Assembly: GCF_019649055.1 (NCBI RefSeq)
Contig: NW_026570243.1
Location: 372,001 to 436,000 of the forward strand
Direction: 5' to 3'
Source: Paramacrobiotus metropolitanus
Lineage: Eukaryota; Tardigrada; Eutardigrada; Parachela; Macrobiotidae
Length of the DNA stretch: 64,000 nucleotides
The notes under the pieces: generated by a model
The model's database searches: none
Seen by the model: the letters and a program-made list of their open reading frames with translations, nothing else
Told to the model about the DNA's origin: nothing
Translations under genes and position numbers: made by a program
Shown here: piece after piece, positions 44,701 to 61,883 of the stretch
Position numbering within the stretch: the stretch's first letter is position 1
Layout: each line of letters begins with the position of its first letter

Positions 44701-46335
44701 ATAAACTAAAATTTTCTATGAAATAGATGCTGAATGATTAATGTTTTCAAATTATGTGACTATTGTGAAAATTTTGGAAATCTACGTAAATTCCTTAGCG
44801 TTAGAAGTTTTAATCGACGTACCGAGCTTGCGTTGGCAACGGAGACGTTCGGCGCAGCGACCACCGGCACAGCCGCTACCGGCACGGCAACAGCCGAGAC
44901 ATTTTGCTGCTCCACTGCCACTGGTGCGGCAACCGGAGCAACGGGCGCTACAGCCGGCGCCACCGCTGGAGCGCCTTCAGGAATGGTAGCGGTCAGATTG
45001 GAGTTGGGCGGCAGAATGGCGATGACCGGTTTGGAGGATTCCACCAGCACCGACTGATTGCCGCCATTGGAACTCACCGCCACCGGCTGGTCACCGGTTA
45101 CAACCACGGTCGGCACCTCGCGCTTGGAAATGGCTAAGGGTTGGGAAGCGGGCATTCCATTGGAGGCATTCCAGGTGGCGGTGAAGTTGGATCCCGGCGG
45201 CAGGATGGCGATGATCGGTTTGGTCGGGTCAATGGCGAAGCTCTGATTGGATTGCTGATTGTTCACATCTGATGTCACCAGTGCCACCGCCGGTTGGGCG
45301 TTAGCTGCCTGAGCAGCCACTGGTTCCGGTTGAGAGGGGTGGGCGGCCGCCGCCGCGAGGGCGGCTCCGAGGGGTTCCGCTTGCGGTACATTGGCATTGG
45401 CCGCGGGTGCTGATTGGTTCTCAACCGGCTGCGAGGGACCAATCACCGGCACGACAACCGCACTGGAGTTACTCGCACTGGCACTGGACGGCGCAGCGAC
45501 GGCGGCGGCGGTATCGTTGGATGCAACAACGGCGGCAGCGGGCATGCTTTCGTTGGATGCAGCAACGGCGGCAGCGGGAACGCTATCATCAGCGCGTGCC
45601 GAGGAATTGGAAACCGCCACCGGCACGGCGACGGCGGATGCGTTCGCATTCTCACCTACCGACGACACATTGGCATGGGCCGGTGCACTCTCGGCAATGG
45701 ATTCATTAGACGGGGAGGCCACCGTCAGCGGAAGAGACTCGTTGCGCGGGACAGTCTCATTGGTGCCCGCTGCGGAGGAGGCGGCCATCACCGAGGTGGC
45801 GTTGGAGGCGCTGTTACCGGCTGCGGTTTCATCGAGCTTCACGGCTTGCACGGTACCGGCGCCGACCAACGGTCCGGGCTGTGCCGGGTTGGCCACGAGA
45901 AGGGCGCCGTTGTTACCGGCAAAAGGATTAGACGGCGGGTTGCCATTAATACCGGCAGTTTTATCGGCGTCCACCCAGGCACCACCTTGGGCGCCCGGTG
46001 CTACGCTGAGATTATTCACACGACCTCTGGCTTCGTCCATAATATTCGGTTGTATCCATACCGACCCGTTTTCGGACGGAACAATGGGTTGAGCAACTAA
46101 AACTCCCTGTCAACATGTACAACTTAGAACGTTGCAAAACACACAGGCAAGTAATTTAAATTGGTTCATTATATACACTGAATAAATTTCTCAATAAACA
46201 ATTTTCGAAAGGAAAGGTACGCCGTAATGAGAATTATTTTACTACTACTTGCAAAAATGTAAATATTAACTGCAATGCTGTGATAAGGTCTAGTATACTT
46301 ACCGCAAGGGATAACAACGCCGCGATACGAATCAT
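41749..46335 (-). CDS. Secreted Ala/Asn/Pro-rich N-glycoprotein, paralogue 2 of a tandem pair, 739 aa, unknown family
   Basis: Nine exons: 46303-46335, 44823-46106, 43922-44303, 43699-43777, 43163-43227, 42576-42706, 42351-42390, 42121-42247 and 41749-41827 (2220 nt, phases 0,0,1,2,1,0,1,2). The signal peptide spans exons 1-2 (MIRIAALLSLAGVLVAQP). Residues 25-566 form a cysteine-free stretch dominated by Ala, Val, Pro, Ser and Asn, with about 20 N-glycosylation sequons and two copies of KP(I/V)IAILPPxSNxTAT near residues 307 and 370. The C-terminal domain (FELQVVDFEL, LPPVMAE, DLCGQIPD, LLQVQIKP, YTCPINLNI, RESEAFWSEAFPC, LWYKVRQWNINWSQC) has exactly four cysteines, matching paralogue 1. If the intron 43778-43921 is not removed, translation would stop at 43869 and give a 583-aa form without this domain; phase and homology favour splicing. 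Confidence 0.78.
44400..44475. repeat. Two-copy direct repeat, 40 and 33 bp
   Basis: Copies 44400-44439 and 44443-44475 both run from GGTAAACTTAA to TATGAGATAAAAAATTAA; the first has seven extra bases (AACTTAA-type slippage). It lies in the second intron of paralogue 2 and is a simple recent duplication. Confidence 0.9.
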
Positions 46336-46423
46336 TCCTGATAAGAATACTAGTGAACTGCAATAACAAAATAAAGTTTAAAAATTTACTGAAAGCGCAA
46401 CTTTTGCACTCAGTTATTAATCA

Positions 46424-46461
46424 ACTGAGTGGTTACTGACTGAGACTGACCAGTTTATATA
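46424..46461 (-). promoter_or_regulatory. TATA box and initiator cluster of paralogue 2
   Basis: Minus strand: TATATAAA at 46461-46454, followed within 15-35 bp by several TCAGT initiator-type motifs (46449, 46443, 46439 and 46428 regions). The start codon lies about 90 bp further on at 46335. This is the clearest core promoter in the window and fits a strongly expressed secreted product (inference). Confidence 0.5.
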
Positions 46462-48823
46462 TCAATATTTTCGGCGCCATTTCTCTGGCAAGTCTTTTTG
46501 ATAGAAATGCAGTTTTCGGGTATTTTCCTCCGCGACCGGTTTTTCTTATACAATAAAGTGTAAACGCCGCATACATATCGTGACCGCAGCCAAAACGTTT
46601 GTACATTAGTGTACAAGTAGTGCAGTTGGTCAATACCGCCACATCATTGTAATTGTACTATTTCTTGTATTATGCGGTAATGCCCTAACCATGATAAACA
46701 GCGTAAATATGTGAATCATTAGTGTTTGTTACAGATTTTCTATAGAAAACCGTCTGTACGAATTATAATGGCGACCGACGCTCGGTATCATTTTCTGCAT
46801 ACTTGTACTTACAGTTACTTAAAACGGAACTCTAATTTTCCTATTAATTGAGCACGACATGCACACGTGCCAAAAACACAACTGCTGCTGAGCATTCCTG
46901 ATATTTGTTAATTATTGTTTAGTAAGGATTATAAACAAACAATGTATGCAGGAAGGTACGCATGCGCAAACATAACAGTTTATGGCACCCAAACAATACA
47001 CCCTAATAGCAGCTGTTTAGAGCACAGGAAGTGATGTGTTGTCGGCCATTACTGATTATGCAATGGCATACGACGGAATATGCAACATTAACCGCACTTA
47101 TCTAACTACTGTATCGTATTCGCGCAATTACACTTGCTTCTTCCTGATTTCTAAATATTTCGAAGGTATCTTCACTACGGTTTATGCCGGTAGTACAGTC
47201 TGTAGAAGACGGTAAGTAATTAGTAATTTTTTATTACGTGTAAGTGTACACTGACAATGTCATTCTCGTTTTTGTCCAGACATTGCGACTAAACCTTAGT
47301 TCCACGACGGTTAGAAAAGTGTAAGGAAATATATATTCAAGGAATAATTCATTCTTTTAATTAAAATAGTTTTTAAAAATGGTTTTTAAGCGCAAACTTC
47401 CTATTGGGTGGACTAGGCAAACATGTCGTATCTGTAATGCCGTTAATCAATTTTTGTTTTGTTAAGGTGTCAATCTTTGATTTGTTGATGTACAAGTATT
47501 TCTTGTGTGATTTATAATGCTTTAATTAACACAACACAGATCAAATTTTATCACTTTTTTATTGACATATTCCATCCTTAAATGCACTAAAGCAATTTGC
47601 CGGTTATTCATTACTCGTGTTTGCCTTGAAATAATTAATTTTGTAGTATTGACTTACTTAGCACTCACAGATTTCAAAAGAGGACTTAAATATGCAACAT
47701 TATTAATTTTTGCAATACGTCGGTAAACAAAGCATACAACTTCATTCGTACACACGCGGTAACAAACCACACACAAGCATTACAGTAATACGAGTATGTA
47801 TCCGGCGTCGACATAGCTACCTGCTAACACGCAGCGCTTTCGTGACCGCGGAAAGATTATTTTTCATCTGGAGATTTGTCAATCACGGTAATCAAAACAA
47901 GCACGTCTTCAAAGAAACATTGACACACCGGCATCGCTAGTAAGCGAAAAACTTTATACCGTACGAAGCGTAATGATGGACATCTTTGTTCCTTTACGCA
48001 GAGTGTACTGCGTTTATTCGTCGAAAATTGGATTTTCCAAAACGAAGAAAACAGAAAAATAAAGCATTTGCTTAACACTGGTATGATAAGTAAGTATTAA
48101 CTCGTAAGTGCTGTACATCAAGTATCTAGCTCTACCGCTGTAATACAACAACCTTGTCCGGTTTGTGTATCGCATAAGCGGTACAAATGCCGAACATGCC
48201 ATTGTAATTGCTGCATTTACATTGTCAATCTTGGTCTTTATTACACAGAGCCTGTACGAATTTTCTGTGACCTTACTCGTTAGCATGAATGCTGTTTTTA
48301 TTGGTTCTCCGAAAAGTCCGACTTCAAACCTAGATTTAAAATGCATCAGCGTTCCAGCAAAATTCTTAGTTGATTACCTATCTGATTCATTCCAGAGCTC
48401 TTGCATTTCACATCTCAGTGACATTTCATCGATTTACTCGAGCATGCCGAATTTTCTATCCTAGACCGACGCAAGCAGTTCAATAACGGGTTTTTGTAAC
48501 GTTTTCCGCTGTTCTAGTATTTCACAGCATTTTATTTTTATGCAAACTCAGACATGCAAGAAAGTGAAATACCGCGCAAGAAATTAAAACTCGCAGAACA
48601 TGAAAACAGATTTCAGAGCTGTACACAATAAAAGATTAACGTTTTAAATCCTTGACAATTAAAACAGACGAGCACCGAGAATAAGAAAATCAGAAAGCAG
48701 CAGCCGCAGTAGACCATCATGGAAGAGAGAGTATTAAAATATATTTACAAGAAAACTCTTTAACCGCTACGCAATGAGAAAGCGATTCAGTTTAACAGCC
48801 ACACCGTGCATGCGGTGGAATTT
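46462..48823. other. 2.4-kb AT-rich intergenic region
   Basis: Between the paralogue 2 promoter and the CUEDC1 stop codon. A hydrophobic plus-strand frame at 48165-48464 and a cysteine-containing minus-strand frame at 46433-46642 are open but isolated. A TACGAGTA octamer is at 47789. Confidence 0.45.
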
Positions 48824-51726
48824 CTAACTTCCCTGCGAGAATTTCCGATCCATCCGCACATGCGTTACACTATCCGTTAGATGATCGTCCTCCTCCTCGT
48901 CATCCGACACCAGACTGTTGTTGTCTTCCACCAGGTGATTGTAGGCATTGGATTTGTTCGCCAGCGCCTTGGGTTTCTTTTTTCCCAGTGAGAACTGTTT
49001 GCCAAAGAGGTTAAACCGTTGCTTTGACACTGTAACAACCCTCAGGATGACATTTGATCGGTGTTTATTCAAGAAAAACAGTGACAAAATGCGCACCTGC
49101 ACCCATATTCCATTTATTCTTATTTTGAGGATCGTTTGGATCGTCGGGAGATCGAACGCTGGCAGGAGCTGCTGCACTGGTGGCGGATGATGAGCCGAGT
49201 GCGTCAGCTGTCGAAAACGCACTGTTATCCCATCCAATTTCTGGTTTTTCACCTGCATAATATGGCAATTCATACGGCTACTCTTAGAAAATTTCACGTA
49301 AACGTTTTACAGTCTGGACTGAATTATACAAAGAAATGCTGAGTGCACTGCGGACACGAAGAAAAACAAAAACCGAAACAGTGCAATGACTTCGTACTGT
49401 AGGTATAAAACCCAAAATGTCAACGCGAGCGGGAAAATCGAAGTGGTAGTATACAATGAAAATCTCAACGTTCGCTTGGACTTCAGTTTTTTACTGTTGC
49501 AGATTTTTGCAAAAATCAACGGAACAATCTTTTCTTGACCATATCAAAACCTATACATTACCGCACAATGTTAACGAAGTTGGATACAATTTTGTTCATT
49601 CGGAAAAACAATAAAAGTTTTCTACCAAAATTGTGATCATTAATCCGCTAACCAATCCGAAGAAATTTTACAGTAATGCTTTCCATTTACCTTTCTGCAA
49701 CGATGACAACAGCTCGTCATCATGGTCCAGATCACGCTTCAGCTGTTCAAGGTAAGAATCGCTTTTTTCGCTCATCCCCAATTCCGTAACAAAATAGCCG
49801 GTAGCGCTTGGTTTTGCATTTTGATTTTTTGTCGTTGATGACGACTTCTTCGGGTCTTTGACATGTTTAACGTTCAATAAACTCTTCCGCGGTTCCGGGT
49901 CGCTATGAATTGGCATCCGAACCGGTTCCGATGGCACAATCCTTTAAATCAATACAGTTCTTACGATCAAACTGACTACATCATTTTAAAACGTAAAATC
50001 TAAACCACAAATTCTTAAACCACAAAAGAAAAGCAGCCTTTAATCAGGTGCACGTTAATGAGTTTGCATCGAAACTTGCTAAAAAATTCTGCACAAGTAA
50101 TACAAACGCTGCTTTGACAAGCGTTCGCCATTGTGCAACGAGTAATGTAATCTAATCGTAATCATATCGGAGGACAATACATCAACAAAAACATTTTTAA
50201 ATCCAACCTCTCCATGTACTCGCTTATGTTTCGGCAATCCCATAAACCTCGGATGACCGGAATTGAACAATAACAAATGCACATTCACATGACGCGGTCT
50301 GCATATGAGTAATTGTACAGTAACGAAAACAGTGAAAAATAAAAATTCAAATCGCAGCACAACAGTATCATCAAAGTCCTTTTAAAAAAGTATGTCCCGA
50401 GTCATGAACGAAATGATGCATAACAGCACTAATTAGAGATTAAATTCTTTTTGAATGACGTCGTTTAAATGTAAGCAATGCGATAAGCTAAAAATAAAGC
50501 TGATGCACATATCTCATCGTCAAACCATGCAGCATGTCATGCGCGTGTGTTTTGCTTTCATATCGACATCAGCTGCTTACTGCCTACGATTAGCTCATGA
50601 GCGTTATAATGCAGTTTTGCAGATGTGCCGTACTCAACCAGTGTGCTCGCACAAATCTAAAACAAACTTCAACCGATTCTAAAACCCTTCAACCAAGTTC
50701 TTTGCTCTTCAGCTGAGAACGCACCAGATCGTTCACATTCGATTACTAGTGTGCAAACAGAATAGAAGGAAACAGTCTCCAAAGCTCTATCGCCCTTGTA
50801 ATACATATTTTACGAAGTAGGAATTTACGAGCATGTTTCGATACGCACTTAAACAAGCACTTTATTATTTCAATGATTTGTGGTGACATTACCCTTCTGT
50901 ATGTACTAAAAATGTACAAACGTATCGCATTATCATATAACCGGTGCTAAGTACTACCCAAATATTTTGCAAAAAAAACAGGAAATTTATTTGACACGAA
51001 ACTCACTAAAATTAGTTCGATAATTTTTCCTTCAACTGTCGACGAAAGGATAACACAGTATCATAATTTACAAAATGAAAAATACGTAACAAAATTTTTC
51101 CTTCGTAAAAAAATAGGGTACACAGCCATGGAGCATGTGCTCAAAGACCAAAATTTTTAGCACCATCCTTCGAAAATTCGATAAGACCGAAAAATAATCC
51201 CTTAACACTGATAAAAAAATTCATAATAAAGATATAAACAACAAAAACGACTTTCGCAGAACAATCCGATATCGATACGGACGAATTTAAGTAGCCTGCT
51301 CACGACTTACCGAAGAAAATCATCTGGTAAGGGCCCCACCAGCGGCGGATTCCACCGAGACACCTTCCTCTGATACGGTCGTCGGCTGGGCACAGGGGGA
51401 GGTTTCTGACTGTCACTTGCACCACCACTGCGGTCGGTCTCCACGGCGGCGTTGTCTTTATCCGAGCAAATCGCTAAGAGATCATCAATGGTCTTCTCCA
51501 CGGCGCCATTATTAGCGCGCAGCACTTGTTCAATGACATCCTCATCCGCTTCCGGGAACATGTGCTGGAAGGAGCGCATAGCCTCCTGAAAATCCAGCTT
51601 GACACGCTCGGATGGGTCCGCACGGGAGGATGACGATGGCAAGCCATGACTGGTTGTGGCCGTCCCCATTCGCATCATCTCATCAGTCTGATCGCTACTC
51701 CAGACCCCGGTGGAGGCATACTCCAT
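48824..51726 (-). CDS. CUEDC1: CUE domain-containing protein 1-like, 342 aa
   Basis: Four exons, 51311-51726, 49691-49941, 49097-49252 and 48824-49029 (1029 nt, phases 2,1,1). The CUE ubiquitin-binding domain is near residues 45-85: FQHMFPEADEDVIEQVLRAN then GAVEKTIDDLLAI, with the MFP-type motif. It is followed by a proline-rich segment (PPPVPSRRPYQ) and NPPLVGPLPDDFLRI, which is a CUEDC1 signature. The middle is disordered and charged; the end carries basic FGKQFSLGKKKPKAL and an acidic DDEEEDDHL patch. Human CUEDC1 is 386 aa. CUE domains bind mono-ubiquitin and take part in ubiquitin signalling; the exact role of CUEDC1 is poorly known. The large first intron (49942-51310) could hide an additional exon. 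Head-to-head with ISWI. Confidence 0.85.
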
Positions 51727-52460
51727 CCTTATGCGAATGGGTGTTCAAAATCCATCGAAAAGAGGAGAAAATGCTCCAGCTCAAACTTACGTATATCACA
51801 TATGGTTGGATGTTTTCTGGCTTCTTTGGAAAGCAGCCAACGCAGTTAACGTTACAAGTACAACTGAAGCACACTTAAGGAGGCGAACGATTAGATCTGG
51901 GCTGACAATTAGAACCGTCTTAGTCCGCAGAAACAAAAAACCATAAAACCCACAACACCACAGTAATTTTATCGGATTTAGATCAACCAACTGGTTTATT
52001 GTGCACAATAATCTGGTCTAAAACTGGGTCACATTTGTTTGCACCGTCGCCGGTCCGTCGGAATGTGCGAGCACAAGCTCCGCTACAAGCGCACAGTGCT
52101 TTATGGTTAATCAGCACCATGAGTCATCGCGCACAACGGATGCAAAAAAGATCACAGGAAGTGGCCACTTATGGCATTTCGATTTGTGACTTATGAGACG
52201 AAAAACCGCGCGCGTACCGCTTTGAACTAACAAAATCCGATTTAGAAAGCAGTTTGACGTCACGTCGGACAGTGAACAGCAGCAAACTCACGGTAAAACG
52301 TTTGTTTACTTTTAGTTTTCGCATTTTGACACCCCGGAGGCGGACAAATTTGCGTTTCATTGCTACAGATTAGTCTAATACTGATTTGGGCAGCCACTGT
52401 GCTGTTGGTTCGATTCCGTAGTTGACTGTAAACATAAATCTGACGTTCTGAACCATCGTC
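51727..52460. promoter_or_regulatory. Divergent intergenic region shared by CUEDC1-like and ISWI
   Basis: The two start codons are 734 bp apart on opposite strands, so both promoters lie here. No TATA box. A chance GGTTCGATTCC at about 52408 resembles a tRNA B box, but no tRNA fold surrounds it. Role inferred from arrangement. Confidence 0.5.
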
Positions 52461-58087
<5,627 letters not shown>

Positions 58088-58818
58088 TTTTTCCATGGTC
58101 TTTTGATAGAACTGGAACCAATCTATTCCAACACAGTAAAAATGGTTATGGTAAAAGTACGAAATCGCCGATTACCTTCGTTGCTTTTTTCGTTGCCTGT
58201 TCAGTGTGATGCTATGATTGACATGATTGATCAGGTTCTTGGCTGGCCTGCTGTGCTTACATTGTTGTTATCGAAAAGTTTGATTAAAACTCGATGATTT
58301 GGTTCTTCAAAATGGCACCACACAGAAGTACAGCAATCGCGGAAATGCAGTCTCTTGATTAGGGGTCAGCCTGCAACGATACTTGGATAAATATCATAAA
58401 ATTGTAATGTGATGTTTATTATCAACTTGAACAAGCCAGTGCCATTCACATTTAAACTTTAAAAAACCCCAGAATTTATTAGAACAAGTAAAATAGTTGA
58501 CTGCTGCATTTTCCATATCTGGAGTGACAATTCTGATCGCTTAATAATAATCACGACGCTTTTCCCAAGTTCTAATGCCTGAATGTCGTTTTGCAAAGTC
58601 TATAATGAACGCAGGACGCTTTGATACTCGTACAATACATATAGTGAAAAAGTATTCGCTTCGAAAGTTCACATGTTTTTGTTGCCATGCTAGCTGCTAC
58701 AAAACATATTAATGTTGTTGCAGCTAGTTCTTTTATAACAATTTTTAATTAATTTTCATGATTAAAATATCGAGCGGAGAGCGAACAGCTGCAGCTGTAT
58801 TAACCAAACATCTCTAAA
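58088..58818. other. Intergenic: ISWI 3' UTR and aquaporin promoter
   Basis: No supported gene. A TACTCGTA octamer lies at 58625. Two plus-strand frames present here are short and unlike any protein I recognise. Confidence 0.5.
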
Positions 58819-60369
58819 ATGGACCAACCGGTGTCCGATGTGATAAGCCACGCTGTGGCCCATATTCCTTATTTATCGGAAACACCGTGGCTATTTTATC
58901 TTGTAGAGGTCCTTATCACCAGCGGAATCGTGCGCTTCCTTCAGGAATTTATCGAACAAAGCAGGGTCTCCGTTTTTATCGAAGAGTTTTTCTGTATACT
59001 CCAGTTAATTATTCTCAGGTAAGGAAATGTTCTCAGCGCACCGGCACGTGTGGGAACTACGTTGAGTGTTGTAGCCATGAAAACTTGGTGATACAGAAAG
59101 CGTATGGGGATTTGGCGTTCGCGGTGGTTTTACTGCTGTCCTGCTATCTGTACGGACGCACCTTCCGGACTGGTGTTTTCACAAATGTAGCGGGCAATGT
59201 GCACGTGTATGCGTTCGGGAATTATTGGCCGTGGGGCGAATTTGTGGGGCACATTGTGACACAGTTGCTAGCATCGTATTGCGGCTATTGGTATGTGCGA
59301 TTTGTATGGGCAGTCGCCGCCACTGATGCAGCTCACAAGGGCAAATTATCGGATATACAGTCATGTTCATCGCACATCCAGGTCAGTCATAACTGGATAT
59401 CCTGGATAGAACCTGAATTATTTTTTGAAAAGTTTTAAAGCGGTTTAAATCCGTATTTTTTTATTTTTTACGATTTTATAAACGCATTGAAGTTAATTAA
59501 GGAAGTGTAATTTAATTTCTACGTTCTCTTTACCATACTTTAATTCCTCATTAGCTATTACTTGGGAAAGGTCAAACAGAAAAACCTATTAGGTTTGGTA
59601 CCACTAATTTCATAATGGTGTTCTTATATGAGTACTATTTCGTAACCAGTACTATAAAATAAAATGAACTAATAACTGTTATTCATGCCAGCACTAACAG
59701 AAGCAACAAAGCCTAGTGTATTATAGCAAATATGGACATAACGTAATCTACTAATCCGTGGGACTGTGTGCATCTTTGAAGCAACCGTATATTTGTAACA
59801 AACTACCAATTAAGAAATAACCGCTGAATTTGTGTTCCATACAACTGTCAATTTTGAAATTCTTAATAATTTGTAACCTACCGAAAACTACCGACCAGCA
59901 GCTTTTCGTCACTCTTTGACGCTTCATGTGTTTTCTTCGTCAGATCAACACGGCAGCTGCCGTCGCGGTGGAAATGGCTTTGACATTTCTGTTCCGACTA
60001 ATGATCCATAGAGAAAATCGATTCCGATCCGGATTGGTGTTGGTCAGCCTGATGGCGGTGGCGATGACATTTGCCGGTACACATTTTTTCACGTTCCCGC
60101 CGTTTTTCAAGTTTAATAAGTTATTAACAACGCAAGGAGCAGCATTTCTACAATTAACCGCTTTACTGTTACCGACAGGATGGAACTTGACTGGTGGTTA
60201 TTTTAATCCTTCCTTGGCCTTCAGCATGGAGTTTAACTGCAGTGGACATAATCATCTGCAGTTCTTCCTTGTCTATTTCCTGGGACCGATCATAGCAGCG
60301 TTTATTGTCGGCAAACTAGGAGATAAAATCTGGAGTTTTGTACCGCATTTCTTTGAAGATCATTTATAG
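58819..60369 (+). CDS. Aquaporin-11/12-type (superaquaporin) channel, 310 aa
   Basis: Six-helix MIP-family channel of the unorthodox AQP11/12 group, usually found in intracellular membranes. Three exons, 58819-59018, 59075-59381 and 59944-60369 (933 nt). A 56-bp first intron is needed to join the frames: LQLIIL to SHENLVIQKAYGD. The second pore loop reads NLTGGYFNPSLAFSMEFNC, so the usual NPA is NPS, and its context plus HLQFFLVYFLGPIIAAF resembles AQP11. The first half-loop has TNVAGNVHVYAFGN, so NPA is replaced by NVA. This family is known for altered first boxes (NPC, NPT), but loss of the Pro is unusual. Hydrophobic helices are clear at AFAVVLLLSCYLYG, VEMALTFLFRLM and LVLVSLMAVAMTF. Substrate not predictable. 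Confidence 0.87.
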
Positions 60370-61883
60370 TTCTTTCGTTTTAGCTTTGTTATTCAGTGTA
60401 AGGAGTCCAGTTATTACTAGTATTGTGTACCGGTCGGCTGCGCTAAGCTTTTTTCTTGTTAAAGACATACTAGCAATACATTGTAACAGAGTTATTTCCG
60501 TACTGCGCAACTGCATATTGGTAAAGTACAGTAGTCGTACTGTTTATTAAATACCAGTTGTGCGCGTGAGTAGCAGATATTAAAAATTACTATTAATAAA
60601 CTTCCAAATATTATAATTTCGATGAAACCGATTGGGAATATGAATAAGACGTCTGAACCGCGCATTCCTCATATATCCAAATATAAGCACCGTAGAATGT
60701 TGTATGTTAACCTGGACTCCTTTTCGGGTAATTAGATGTGTTAAATAATTTCACTTCTATTTCTTATAATTTTTGTTTATCAATGTGGCGAAGTCGTGCA
60801 CGAGCTCCTTGCCGGTGTTTTCCTACCCGTGATTGTTAGTTGTTACACTTACACATAAGCCTTTCATCCCTTGTTTTGACCCGACTAACGCTAGGTTGAC
60901 TGCCCCAAAACAGATAGCATGTACAAACATTTGCTGGTTAGAGAACTTTAACATGTGTCCACAAGAACTTCTGTCTGTTTTTATTGCCTGGGCGGAAACG
61001 GCTTTCCACAACAGAGTTCAGGCGGAGTTCTTGGGAGTCGTTTTAAAAACCATTCACGCATATCGATCCATGTGTACGCTGCCCGGAATTCGTACGGTAC
61101 GAATTAAGCGTGCGTCTAGGATGTACGCGACCAATAGGAAGAATATGAAAGTAGACCAGAGAAGCCGTTTTTGATCGGCATCTGCTGCCAGGCACATTCC
61201 TCGCCACGGGAACGATCCGAAAATAAACGATGGTGAATAATTGGCTGCGATTTCCGAATTAACCGACTTTGTGTATTTTCTTCTTTACTAGGCGCACGAA
61301 GTTTTGTATGCTATATACGGAGTAGCGGGCGCCGGAAGTTCCTAAAACAATGAATACGGTTTTGTAATAAATCGAGTCTGATATTGTATTTAATGTCCAG
61401 TGTGTTTCACTTGCGCCATTTTTCCTATGGGATTACCGAGGCGGATCGGGTGATTTTTAATTACTAGTGGAGGAACCAGGGATTTGTCTAATCTGTTTGA
61501 TATACATGCTGATTAGATGGATTGATTTTCCCGATTGAATATTCCAAGTTGATTCGACCAGACCAACAATGGTCAAACTACAGCGGACTGTGGTATTGCT
61601 GATTCTTCGACAGTCCGTGCATCTGACCTAATGAGAGCGTATATTGCGCGCAACTTGGTACAATGCCTCACCAAAAAAGGATATCAAAATATTTAAGATT
61701 ATGTCTGACGCAGTTTTGTTTTATGTAAGTTGACTTGTAAATGCAAGTTAGTATACTGTAATTAATTGAACCACGGCATATGAATTTGGAGTGGTGGTAT
61801 ATACGTACATACGAAATAGGTGAATAATTATGGGAGTAATGAGCCATATACATATGTTTGTTATTTGTGACCTTTTGTTGTAG
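60370..61883. other. Intergenic; should contain the P2X start
   Basis: No convincing gene. An ATG at 61701 followed by MSDAVLFY and a GTAAGT donor is the best candidate for the first P2X exon, but its phase does not match the exon at 61884, so it is not included in the gene. Confidence 0.4.

Noticed and set aside
46433-46642. Minus-strand 69-codon frame with several cysteines
   Set aside because: It overlaps the TATA/initiator region of paralogue 2 and lacks a signal peptide or homologue; most likely promoter DNA.
48165-48464. Plus-strand hydrophobic 99-codon frame that could be a membrane exon
   Set aside because: Isolated, no splice partners, no family resemblance, and its antisense frame is equally open.
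52400-52425. GGTTCGATTCC resembling a tRNA B box
   Set aside because: No A box, acceptor stem or cloverleaf can be formed around it.
61701-61724. ATG with MSDAVLFY and a GTAAGT donor as first P2X exon
   Set aside because: Ends in phase 0, while the next exon needs phase 2; it may still be right if a second indel exists, but I cannot support it.
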